Source: Protonemura montana (Eukaryota > Arthropoda > Insecta > Plecoptera > Nemouridae). From it: a stretch of 64,000 nucleotides of DNA. Positions 35,201-45,049 of this stretch are shown piece by piece. Position numbers and translations under genes: made by a program. Within the stretch, counting starts at the first letter, position 1, and every line of letters starts with the position of its first letter. Location: the NCBI GenBank assembly GCA_947568835.1, contig OX387606.1, positions 1,240,001-1,304,000 on the forward strand, in the 5' to 3' direction. The notes under the pieces were generated by a model that saw nothing but the letters and a program-made list of their open reading frames with translations, was not told the DNA's origin and made no database searches.

Positions 35201-38200
35201 TCGACTGGGCATGTGACTCTGTCCCAGTGCAACTTTCAAGTGTTCGACTGGGCATGTGACTCTGTCCCAGTGCAACTTTCACGTGTTCGACTGGACATGT
35301 GACTCTGTCCCAGTCCAACTTTCAAGTGTTCGACTGGTCATGTGACTCTGTCCCAGTACAACTTTCACGTGTTCGACTGGGCATGTGACTCTGTCCCAGT
35401 GCAACTTTCACGTGTTCGACTGGGCATGTGACTCTGTCCCAGTGCAACTTTCACGTGTTCGACTGGACATGTGACTCTGTCCCAGTGCAACTTTCACGTG
35501 TTCGACTGGGCATGTGACTCTGCCCCAGTCCAACTTTCACGTGTTTGACTGGGCATGTGACTCTGCCCCAGTCCAACTTTCACGTGTTTGACTGGTCATG
35601 TGACTCTGTCCCAGTACAACTTTCACGTGTTTGACTGGGCATGTGACTCTGTCCCAGTGCAACTTTCACGTGTTCGACTGGGCATGTGACTCTGCCCCAG
35701 TCCAACTTTCACGTGTTTGACTGGGCATGTGACTCTGTCCCAGTGCAACTTTCACGTGTTCGACTGGGCATGTGACTCTGTCCCAGTACAACTTTCACGT
35801 GTTCGACTGGGCAAGTGACTCTATCCCAGTGCAACTTTCAAGTGTTCGACTGGGCATGTGACTCTGTCCCAGTCCAACTTTCACGTGTTTGACTGGGCAT
35901 GTGACTCTGTCCCAGTGCAACTTTCACGTGTTCGACTGGGCATGTGACTCTGTCCCAGTGCAACTTTCAAGTGTTTGACTGGGCATGTGACTCTGTCCCA
36001 GTGCAACTTTCACGTGTTCGACTGGTCATGTGACTCTGCCCCAGTCCAACTTTCAAGTGTTCGACTGGGCATGTAACTCTGTCCCAGTGCAACTTTCAAG
36101 TGTTCGACTGGGCATGTGACTCTGTCCCAGTGCAACTTTCAAGTGTTCGACTGGGCATGTGACTCTGTCCCAGTGCAACTTTCACGTGTTCGACTGGGCA
36201 AGTGACTCTATCCCAGTGCAACTTTCAAGTGTTCGACTGGGCATGTGACTCTGCCCCAGTGCAACTTTCAAGTGTTCGACTGGGCATGTGACTCTGTCCC
36301 AGTGCAACTTTCAAGTGTTCGACTGGGCATGTGACTCTGTCCCAGTGCAACTTTCACGTGTTCGACTGGGCAAGTGACTCTATCCCAGTGCAACTTTCAC
36401 GTGTTCGACTGGGCATGTGACTCTGTCCCAGTGCAACTTTCACGTGTTCGACTGGGCATGTGACTCTATCCCAGTGCAACTTTCACGTGTTCGACTGGGC
36501 AAGTGACTCTATCCCAGTGCAACTTTCACGTGTTCGACTGGGCATGTGACTCTGTCCCAGTGCAACTTTCACGTGTTCGACTGGGCATGTGACTCTGTCC
36601 CAGTGCAACTTTCACGTGTTCGACTGGGCATGTGACTCTGTCCCAGTGCAACTTTCACGTGTTCGACTGGGCATGTGACTCTGTCCCAGTGCAACTTTCA
36701 CGTGTTCGACTGGGCATGTGACTCTGTCCCAGTGCAACTTTCACGTGTTCGACTGGGCATGTGACTCTGTCCCAGTGCAACTTTCACGTGTTCGACTGGG
36801 CATGTGACTCTGCCCCAGTGCAACTTTCACGTGTTTGACTGGGCATGTGACTCTGTCCCAGTACAACTTTCAAGTGTTCGACTGGGCATGTGACTCTGTC
36901 CCAGTACAACTTTCACGTGTTCGACTGGGCATGTGACTCTGTCCCAGTGCAACTTTCACGTGTTCGACTGGGCATGTGACTCTGCCCCAGTGCAACTTTC
37001 ACGTGTTTGACTGGGCATGTGACTCTGTCCCAGTACAACTTTCAAGTGTTCGACTGGGCATGTGACTCTGTCCCAGTACAACTTTCAAGTGTTCGACTGG
37101 GCATGTGACTCTGTCCCAGTGCAACTTTCACGTGTTCGACTGGGCATGTGACTCTGTCCCAGTACAACTTTCAAGTGTTCGACTGGGCATGTGACTCTGT
37201 CCCAGTACAACTTTCACGTGTTCGACTGGGCATGTGACTCTGTCCCAGTGCAACTTTCACGTGTTCGACTGGGCAAGTGACTCTGCCCCAGTGCAACTTT
37301 CACGTGTTCGACTGGGCATGTGACTCTGTCCCAGTGCAACTTTCACGTGTTCGATTGGGCACGTGACTCTGTCCCAGTGCAACTTTCACGTGTTCGACTG
37401 GGCAAGTGACTCTGCCCCAGTGCAACTTTCACGTGTTTGACTGGGCATGTGACTCTGTCCCAGTGCAACTTTCACGTGTTCGACTGGGCAAGTGACTCTG
37501 CCCCAGTGCAACTTTCACGTGTTCGACTGGGCATGTGACTCTGTCCCAGTGCAACTTTCACGTGTTCGACTGGGCACGTGACTCTGCCCCAGTGCAACTT
37601 TCACGTGTTCGACTGGGCATGTGACTCTGTCCCAGTGCAACTTTCAAGTGTTCGACTGGGCATGTGACTCTGTCCCAGTGCAACTTTCACGTGTTCGACT
37701 GGACATGTGACTCTGTCCCAGTCCAACTTTCAAGTGTTCGACTGGTCATGTGACTCTGTCCCAGTACAACTTTCACGTGTTCGACTGGGCATGTGACTCT
37801 GTCCCAGTGCAACTTTCACGTGTTCGACTGGGCATGTGACTCTGTCCCAGTGCAACTTTCACGTGTTCGACTGGACATGTGACTCTGTCCCAGTGCAACT
37901 TTCACGTGTTCGACTGGGCATGTGACTCTGCCCCAGTCCAACTTTCACGTGTTTGACTGGGCATGTGACTCTGCCCCAGTCCAACTTTCACGTGTTTGAC
38001 TGGTCATGTGACTCTGTCCCAGTACAACTTTCACGTGTTTGACTGGGCATGTGACTCTGTCCCAGTGCAACTTTCACGTGTTCGACTGGGCATGTGACTC
38101 TGCCCCAGTCCAACTTTCACGTGTTTGACTGGGCATGTGACTCTGTCCCAGTGCAACTTTCACGTGTTCGACTGGGCATGTGACTCTGTCCCAGTACAAC

Positions 38201-41200
38201 TTTCACGTGTTCGACTGGGCAAGTGACTCTATCCCAGTGCAACTTTCAAGTGTTCGACTGGGCATGTGACTCTGTCCCAGTCCAACTTTCACGTGTTTGA
38301 CTGGGCATGTGACTCTGTCCCAGTGCAACTTTCACGTGTTCGACTGGGCATGTGACTCTGTCCCAGTGCAACTTTCAAGTGTTTGACTGGACATGTGACT
38401 CTGTCCCAGTGCAACTTTCACGTGTTCGACTGGTCATGTGACTCTGCCCCAGTCCAACTTTCAAGTGTTCGACTGGGCATGTAACTCTGTCCCAGTGCAA
38501 CTTTCAAGTGTTCGACTGGGCATGTGACTCTGCCCCAGTGCAACTTTCAAGTGTTCGACTGGGCATGTGACTCTGTCCCAGTGCAACTTTCACGTGTTCG
38601 ACTGGGCAAGTGACTCTATCCCAGTGCAACTTTCAAGTGTTCGACTGGGCATGTGACTCTGCCCCAGTGCAACTTTCAAGTGTTCGACTGGGCATGTGAC
38701 TCTGTCCCAGTGCAACTTTCAAGTGTTCGACTGGGCATGTGACTCTGTCCCAGTGCAACTTTCACGTGTTCGACTGGGCAAGTGACTCTATCCCAGTGCA
38801 ACTTTCACGTGTTCGACTGGGCATGTGACTCTGTCCCAGTGCAACTTTCACGTGTTCGACTGGGCATGTGACTCTATCCCAGTGCAACTTTCACGTGTTC
38901 GACTGGGCAAGTGACTCTATCCCAGTGCAACTTTCACGTGTTCGACTGGGCATGTGACTCTGTCCCAGTGCAACTTTCACGTGTTCGACTGGGCATGTGA
39001 CTCTATCCCAGTGCAACTTTCACGTGTTCGACTGGGCATGTGACTCTGTCCCAGTGCAACTTTCAAGTGTTCGACTGGGCATGTGACTCTGTCCCAGTGC
39101 AACTTTCATGTGTTCGACTGGGCAAGTGACTCTATCCCAGTGCAACTTTCACGTGTTTGACTGGGCATGTGACTCTGTCCCAGTGCAACTTTCATGTGTT
39201 CGACTGGGCATGTGACTCTGTCCCAGTACAACTTTCACGTGTTCGACTGGGCATATGACTCTGTCCCAGTGCAACTTTCACGTGTTCGACTGGGCATGTG
39301 ACTCTATCCCAGTGCAACTTTCACGTGTTCGACTGGGCATGTGACTCTATCCCAGTGCAACTTTCACGTGTTCGACTGGGCATGTGACTCTGTCCCAGTA
39401 CAACTTTCACGTGTTCGACTGGGCATATGACTCTGTCCCAGTGCAACTTTCACGTGTTCGACTGGGCATGTGACTCTGTCCCAGTACAACTTTCACGTGT
39501 TCGACTGGGCATGTGACTCTATCCCAGTGCAACTTTCACGTGTTCGACTGGGCATGTGACTCTGTCCCAGTGCAACTTTCACGTGTTCGACTGGGCATGT
39601 GACTCTATCCCAGTGCAACTTTCACGTGTTCGACTGGGCATGTGACTCTGTCCCAGTGCAACTTTCAAGTGTTCGACTGGGCATGTGACTCTGTCCCAGT
39701 GCAACTTTCATGTGTTCGACTGGGCAAGTGACTCTATCCCAGTGCAACTTTCACGTGTTTGACTGGGCATGTGACTCTGTCCCAGTGCAACTTTCATGTG
39801 TTCGACTGGGCATGTGACTCTGTCCCAGTGCAACTTTCACGTGTTCGACTGGGCAAGTGACTCTATCCCAGTGCAACTTTCACGTGTTCGACTGGGCATG
39901 TGACTCTGTCCCAGTGCAACTTTCACGTGTTCGACTGGGCATGTGACTCTATCCCAGTGCAACTTTCACGTGTTCGACTGGGCATGTGACTCTATCCCAG
40001 TGCAACTTTCACGTGTTCGACTGGGCATGTGACTCTGTCCCAGTACAACTTTCACGTGTTCGACTGGGCATATGACTCTGTCCCAGTGCAACTTTCACGT
40101 GTTCGACTGGGCATGTGACTCTGTCCCAGTACAACTTTCACGTGTTCGACTGGGCATGTGACTCTATCCCAGTGCAACTTTAACGTGTTCGACTGGGCAT
40201 GTGACTCTGCCCCAGTGCAACTTTCACGTGTTCGACTGGGCATGTGACTCTGTCCCAGTGCAACTTTCACGTGTTCGACTGGGCATGTGACTCTGTCCCA
40301 GTACAACTTTCACGTGTTCGACTGGGCATGTGACTCTATCCCAGTGCAACTTTAACGTGTTCGACTGGGCATGTGACTCTGCCCCAGTGCAACTTTCACG
40401 TGTTCGACTGGGCATGTGACTCTGCCCCAGTGCAACTTTCAAGTGTTCGACTGGGCATGTGACTCTGTCCCAGTGCAACTTTCACGTGCTTGACTGGGCA
40501 TGTGACTCTGTCCCAGTGTAATTTTCACGAGCTTAGCACTTAACTACGTAGCACGTTTTTTGTGTGTTTCAGGGGAGAAGCTCAAGCGATGGACACGGTG
40601 GGCTCCATTTCAGACTCGAGTGAATCTCAAAGCCAGGTTCGTTGCCATTCAATGATTGTCCTGTTGCTGTCAGATTCTTGTTTAACAATTCTTTCATTGC
40701 TCTATGTTTGTAAGATATCAAACAATAATACAAATGAGTAATAATAACAATCTTAGCAGTAATTAGATAGATTCGTACTAATTTTCGTTTTTCTCTGAGA
40801 TTATCTTGCAGTTAAACTTCTTGCATCTTCAGTTAGCTTGTTCAGTTCTTTGATGGAATGTGCAAGGATGGAGTTTTTGTCTATTTCTGTTTGTTTCTGA
40901 ATTCTAGTCTTTCTTAAAACTTAAATCTCCTCTGGCTTGAACATAAACCAAGCAATTAAGAATATAAATGTAAATAGGACAGGGGCGTGTGGTCAGGGCA
41001 AGCGGGGCAAGCGCCGCATGCCCTGAGCAAATCACCAAGTGGGTTATTTTTGTGTTGTTCTATCATTTACGATGATTATTTATAAATTTGGGGGGGAAAA
41101 AAGAATCGGACCGATGATTTCAGTTTTTACATCGTTAAAAGCGCGCTTCCTCTCATGACGCTATACATGGTGACGCTGGGTGAGCGGAGAGGAGGAGGGT

Positions 41201-41435
41201 ACTTCCCTCTCACTTGCTCTCTCTCCTCTAGCTCTAGCAATGCGTCATCAAAAGCTACGGCCCCATTAGCTTTTAGCTCTCAGCAGCAGTGTTCTGTGAG
41301 ATGATTCAAATAACTTCCCGCTCTTGCTGAGATTTCCTCTGGCGCCACGAGGTAGCTTGCCGCAGTCAATCAGTCATCGGCCGGCGCTGTTTTGGGTAGG
41401 ATCGCGTGGGTGACAATAACATTGCCCTGCAGCGT

Positions 41436-41479
<44 letters not shown>

Positions 41480-42423
41480 GAGCATTCCTTAGTTCTAGCC
41501 TCACCGCACGCCACTGAAATAGGAAAAACCCGTACAAGCATCAAACAGTGTTAGGAATTAGCTTCCTAGAAGGACAGATGCAAGGACACATTGAACATTT
41601 GACATATTGAACATTTGACATATTGAACATTTGACACATTGAACATTTGACACATTGAACATTTGACACGTTGAACATTTAACACATTGAACATTTGACA
41701 CATTGAACATTTGACACATTGAACATTTGACACATTGAACATTTGACACTTTGAACATTTGACATATTGAACATTTGACACGTTGAACATTTGACATATT
41801 GAACATTTGACACATTGAACATTTGACATATTGAACATTTGACACGTTGAACATTTGACATATTGAACATTTGACACATTGAACATTTGACATATTGAAC
41901 ATTTGACACGTTGAACATTTGACATATTGAACATTTGACACATTGAACATTTGACATGTTGAACATTTGACACGTTGAACATTTGACACGTTGAACATTT
42001 GACACATTGAACATTTGACACATTGAACATTTGACACATTGAACATTTGACACATTGAACATTTGACACATTGAACATTTGACACATTGAACATTTGACA
42101 CATTGAACATTTGACACATTGAGGTCTCATCTACAGCAGATAAGTTTCACAACAACTTCTCATCTCACTTGTTGAATACAAAACAATGATCCCCAAGTTA
42201 AGTCTAGCCCAGGTACAGGTTATGTTCTGACCCGTGTTATTGAACGCAGTCTAGCCGGGTGACTCTGACTCGGGCGCAGTCATTGGCGCAGGCAGCACTG
42301 GTTCGGCGCCATGCACGACTTCAACGACTCATTACGGCACAGCAGGAGGAGCTGCGCCAAGTCTCACGCCAGCTTCACCGTGCCAACCAGCAGCCACAGC
42401 AGCACCAGCAGGCTAGTTCTTAA
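23282..42423 (+). CDS. Clk: CLOCK (bHLH-PAS circadian activator), eight exons, compact form
   Basis: Exons: 23282-23370, 23944-24116, 25439-25629, 31402-31489, 32031-32354, 32957-33104, 40573-40636, 42250-42423. All introns are GT-AG and all phases agree; 1251 nt give 416 residues. CLOCK dimerises with CYCLE/BMAL and activates E-box genes in the nucleus. The bHLH (about 36-87) has the family signatures SRNLGEKRRRDQFNAL and RKMDKSSVL. PAS-A (about 103-230) begins KPGFVSNRQL. PAS-B (about 237-335) has FSSRHSLAGHFLQLD, GYHQRELLGTS, DDLNALAACH and TYHQWNAKPEFLVCTH, all close to CLOCK rather than CYCLE or Met. A Ser-rich linker (SISDSSESQSQ) leads to a final helix, LQRLITAQQEELRQVSRQL, resembling the conserved C-terminal coiled coil of CLOCK, then a short Gln/His tail. 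The usual long poly-Gln activation region is absent. Introns 3, 5, 6 and 7 hold large tandem arrays. The first ATG with an open path into the bHLH was chosen. Confidence 0.93.
24660..25330 (-). mobile_element. 5S-derived SINE with about four head units, in CLOCK intron 2
   Basis: This is the reverse orientation of the 21.6-kb element. The conserved tail is at 24675-24720 and the body (AACGTCC-type GAAGGACGGTAC) at about 24820-24840. Four 91-bp head units follow at about 24945-25275. A fuller 5S-like 5' end (GATCACCGAAGTTGAGCAAC on minus) is near 25260-25290. It belongs to the same family as the copies at 6.0 and 54.0 kb. Confidence 0.85.
25362..25424. repeat. 14-bp repeat next to the CLOCK exon 3 acceptor
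   Basis: GGTGCTAACTCCT-type units, about four copies with one degenerate. They end only 14 bp before the CLOCK exon 3 acceptor at 25437-25438. The repeat occupies the usual branch-point region. Confidence 0.8.
25735..31158. repeat. 54-bp minisatellite, about 100 copies, CLOCK intron 3
   Basis: The unit runs GGTAACACCACACTCCCATG, then CAAGGTTGACAGAATCCATC, then CAACTTACAGCAT. A dominant two-state site is TACAGC versus TCCAGC; minor variants include CTGCCATG and AATACATCC. Because 54 is 3 x 18 and no stop occurs, all frames are open for thousands of bases and yield an 18-residue peptide repeat. These frames are not genes. Each unit contains the inverted pair GCATGGG / CCCATGC separated by 12 bases. 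A 486-bp block (9 units) near 28.88-29.0 kb is duplicated at 29.37-29.48 kb. The array separates the two exons encoding PAS-A. Confidence 0.97.
31680..31800 (+). mobile_element. tRNA-derived SINE, CLOCK intron 4
   Basis: GTCCAAGTAGCTCATTTGG and TTAGAGCAAC match the D-arm and box A of a tRNA. The anticodon-arm-like segment follows, then the family tail GGGCATCAATTTTTGAGA and GTTGATAATAATAAAAT. The box B region is altered (CTGACTCCCTG), so Pol III activity is doubtful. Confidence 0.8.
31870..31985 (-). mobile_element. tRNA-derived SINE, inverted copy in CLOCK intron 4
   Basis: On the minus strand: TAGTAGCTCAATTGGTTAGA (box A region), GCAACACCCGTGACAGGTGG, then the tail start with TGGTCATCAATTTTTG. 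It faces the copy at 31.68 kb, so a transcript of this intron could fold back. Confidence 0.75.
32429..32924 (+). repeat. 52-bp tandem array of tRNA-like SINE heads, about 9.5 copies, CLOCK intron 5
   Basis: Units start at 32429, 32481, 32533, 32585, 32637, 32689, 32741, 32793, 32845 and 32897 (partial). Each has GTCCAAGTAGCTCAATTGG, TTAGAGCAACACCCGCGAC and AGGTGGAGATCGGG, which is the 5' half and anticodon arm of the tRNA-derived SINE without box B or tail. The array stops 32 bp before CLOCK exon 6. It is preceded by a SINE 5' flank (ACTAAAATCGTCTCAAAA). Confidence 0.92.
33261..40529. repeat. 43-bp minisatellite with an E-box in each unit, about 169 copies, CLOCK intron 6
   Basis: The unit reads TGCAACTTTCACGTGTTCGA then CTGGGCATGTGACTCTGTCC then CAG. 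Most units carry CACGTG; many carry CAAGTG instead. A second CANNTG (CATGTG or CAAGTG) starts 16 bp later. The unit also contains CCCAGT/ACTGGG and CATGTGA/TCACGTG inverted pairs. Period 43 is not a multiple of three, so frames close often. Nested duplications are exact multiples of the unit: about 2,408 bp (56 units) between 34.4-36.8 and 36.8-39.2 kb, 602 bp (14 units) at 39.1/39.7 kb, and 172 bp (4 units) at 40.18/40.35 kb. Confidence 0.97.
40980..41516. mobile_element. non-autonomous hAT element with 8-bp target duplication, CLOCK intron 7
   Basis: The left end CAGGGGCGTGTGGTCAGGG pairs imperfectly with the reverse complement of the right end, CAGTGGCGTGCGGTGAGGC. AAATAGGA occurs immediately on both sides (40972-40979 and 41517-41524). 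An 8-bp duplication with CAG-starting inverted repeats is diagnostic of hAT. The 537-bp interior has no transposase and includes a (TA)n run at about 41438-41469. Confidence 0.85.
41584..42120. repeat. 16-bp minisatellite, about 33 copies, CLOCK intron 7
   Basis: Unit ACATTTGACACATTGA with three common variants at one place (CACATT, CATATT, CACGTT). The minus-strand open frames of about 146-190 codons (repeat peptide CQMFNVSNVQCVKCSM) are artefacts of the period. The array ends about 130 bp before the last CLOCK exon. Confidence 0.95.
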
Positions 42424-42935
42424 ACCTAACAAAAACTATTATAACTGGGTTTTGAATGCTTCGTAAAGAACAACTAAATTTCCTGACGTTTCGTAACATG
42501 TACTAGCTACTTTTTTTAAGGGTAAACCACATAAAATTATAACAATTACCTAGTTCAAGCATCCTAAATGCAACTAAAAAAAAATAATAATAATCAGGGT
42601 CAATAACTCAAAAACTAACAAATTTTGTATTTTCTGTAAATATCAGAAAATTTTCAGGACTGCTTTAATTAACCCTTAAAGAAGTAACAGGTGCAAGTTA
42701 CGAAACGTTGGGAAATTTAGTTGCCCTTTAATTATCATTCAAAACCCAGTTGCAATAGTTTTTGTTAAAACAAGTTTAGATTAAAACTGATTAAAACTGA
42801 GTTCATATTAAATAATATACCGTCTGAAAAGCAGTTTGGCCAGATTTGATGTTGCAGGCTTTTAAGTGTCAAATTGAATCAAATGTAATCTAGTTACTTC
42901 TTGCAGATTCCTCATATTTTAGACTGGTTTATGAT

Positions 42936-42941
42936 AATAAA
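42936..42941 (+). promoter_or_regulatory. candidate CLOCK polyadenylation signal
   Basis: AATAAA 513 bases after the CLOCK stop, in AT-rich DNA. It is the first clear hexamer downstream. Confidence 0.4.
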
Positions 42942-43572
42942 TATTTATCAGTGCTAACCTCAACAATTGATTTGTCCATTTATATTCTGAGTATTAATTA
43001 TTTGGTTAATTGTTGGCTAAAATTACAGCCTTAAGCGCCACCTGGTGGTGACAAGCGTAACTACGTATCGGCTGTTAAACATTTAATGTTAGCAATGTTA
43101 CTTTGCCTACAAACTTAAACTCAGTGTCTTACACATACTTTCTAGCATAGGACGTTGATTTTATTTAGGATAACTTGATGCTTTTGAGGTTAATGCCCTG
43201 CCTTGCTTTGCAGGATTCGTCTCCAGTGGCGGAGAACTGAAACTCGAAGCGACTAAAGCCAATTGCAGAATCTTGGAACTAAATCTGCAGACCAAATCAA
43301 TCCTTGGACTACATTCCCAAATCTGTGGAGTATCTCTAGATTGCATCCATATATGGGACCTATAGGTTGTGTTAGTTGTAGCATGTGAATTTGTTGTCAA
43401 GTCTCGTCTGTACGTACAGACAGTAATTGTATGTTTAAATGTACTTTTTGTTAGACAATTCATGTGTATAAAGATGGTAATATCAGGGTATTCAAGTCTA
43501 ATAAAACATTCCAAAGTTAATGTCTAAGTCAATATCTGAAGTCTTGCTTTTTTTTTGAAAAGACCTCTTATG

Positions 43573-44924
43573 GGTCATTCCATGTCAAATCAACTGACCA
43601 AAAAACCGTCACCTCTTAGAAATCGATCAAACTTGGTACGATGGTGACCACATACTTTTCATTGTTAGCACATTTTTTTGTTTGCCTCCGAGTTAAAATT
43701 GTTCGCCCGGTACGGCCTCGAAACGGCGGGACGGCACTGAATTTTGGAGTACACGCTCCGCTTTTCTTTCTCAAACTGCGTCGGCTGTAGTTAAGATATA
43801 TTATTGAAAAAAAAATTACTTAACAGTTATTGAAATTTTGTTTCATTAAACATAAAACATATTCATTTTTTTTTTTATTATCCCCATTTGGGCATCAATT
43901 TTTGAGACAGTAATAGTATTCATAATAATAAAATACCTCACGCATGGCAAGCGTTTGCAATTTAAATCAGATTTCATCTAAACATACATTTAGTTAATTA
44001 AACAATTAAAAATCCTGCTTTTTAATTTTTTCTACCCTTATTATCTCTCAAAGTAGTATTTTGATTTTCTTGAAAAAAATCTCCTTGATAGCTATAAGTA
44101 TAAACTTCATTTTCTGAAATTTTCCAAGTGAGACCATGGGAATTTTGAGATACAAATTAAAAAGTATCGCCGTGTGTAAAGAATTGCATGTTAGGGTCGT
44201 TAGCTAGAAACCCAAACGTCGTGGAAGGCGAACCAAAACACTGAAAAGTGCTAAAGTTCGGACTGCTACTGCGCATGAACGGTGCGGGATGAAATTTTGA
44301 AAAAATTAGTGAAAGTCTGCTCTAAGTCTACTTTGTAAGTAAGCATACTTTTATTTCACATAGAAGTTGGTCAGATTTAATAATGTGTTGATTTTGTGTG
44401 AACTTTCCCATATATACGTAAACATATGTAAAAACATGCTATTCTTTGCACGCGGCCATACTTTTTAATTTGTATCTCAAAATTCCCTTGCTGTCTCACT
44501 TTGAAACTTTCAGAAAATGGAGTTCATACTTATAGCTATCAAATAGATTTTTTTCAAGAAAATCAAAATAGCACTTTGAAAGATAATAGGGGTAAGAAAA
44601 AAAAGGCGAAAGGGGGGATTTTTAATTTTTTTTTCTAAATTTATGTTTTATAAAACAACATTTCGATACCTTTCATAGAATTTTTGTTCATTAATTTGTG
44701 TTAACTACAGCCGACGCAGTTTGAGAAAGAAAAGTGGAGCGTGTACTCCAAAATTCAGTGCCTTCCCGCCGTTTCGGGGCCGTACCGGGCGAACAGTTTG
44801 ACTCGGAGGCAAACAAAAAACCAAGTCAACAAGAGAAATGATGTGGTCATCATCCTACCAAGTTTGATCGATTTCTGACAGTAAATTTTACAAAAAAAAT
44901 TGGTTGAATTGACATGGAATGACC
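43573..44924. mobile_element. large palindromic TIR transposon with 6-bp target duplication
   Basis: GGTCATTCCATGTCAA at 43573 is matched in reverse complement by TTGACATGGAATGACC ending at 44924. CTTATG flanks both sides (43567-43572 and 44925-44930). The arms continue as near-perfect inverted repeats for over 500 bp, for example CTCAAACTGCGTCGGCTGTA at about 43773 against TACAGCCGACGCAGTTTGAG at about 44706. Only a few hundred bases of centre are unpaired. There is no transposase, so it is a foldback or MITE-type element of unassigned superfamily. A tRNA-SINE tail is inserted in the left arm. Confidence 0.85.
43882..43995 (+). mobile_element. tRNA-derived SINE tail nested in the palindromic element
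   Basis: CCCCATTTGGGCATCAATTT and then TTGAGACAGTAATAGTATTC, AATAATAAAATACC and ATTTCATCTAAAC match the tails at 31.7 and 57.1 kb. The right arm of the host element lacks this segment, so it is a later insertion, 5'-truncated. Confidence 0.75.
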
Positions 44925-44964
44925 CTTATGTTATCGTCCTGGATCCAGGTTTCTAATAAAAAAG

Positions 44965-45047
44965 CACTCCTGTCCTGGTCCTGATCCTGACCTGATCCTG
45001 TCCTGGTCCTGTTCCTGATCCTGGTCCTGGTCCTGGACTTGCAAACT
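44965..45047. repeat. CCTGGT / CCTGAT hexamer microsatellite
   Basis: About 13 imperfect hexamers. Frames through it encode meaningless repeats. Confidence 0.85.
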
Positions 45048-45049
45048 GA

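Noticed and set aside
33261-40529. CRISPR-like array of regular repeats
   Set aside because: Units are contiguous with no unique spacers, and the host is a eukaryote. It is a minisatellite.
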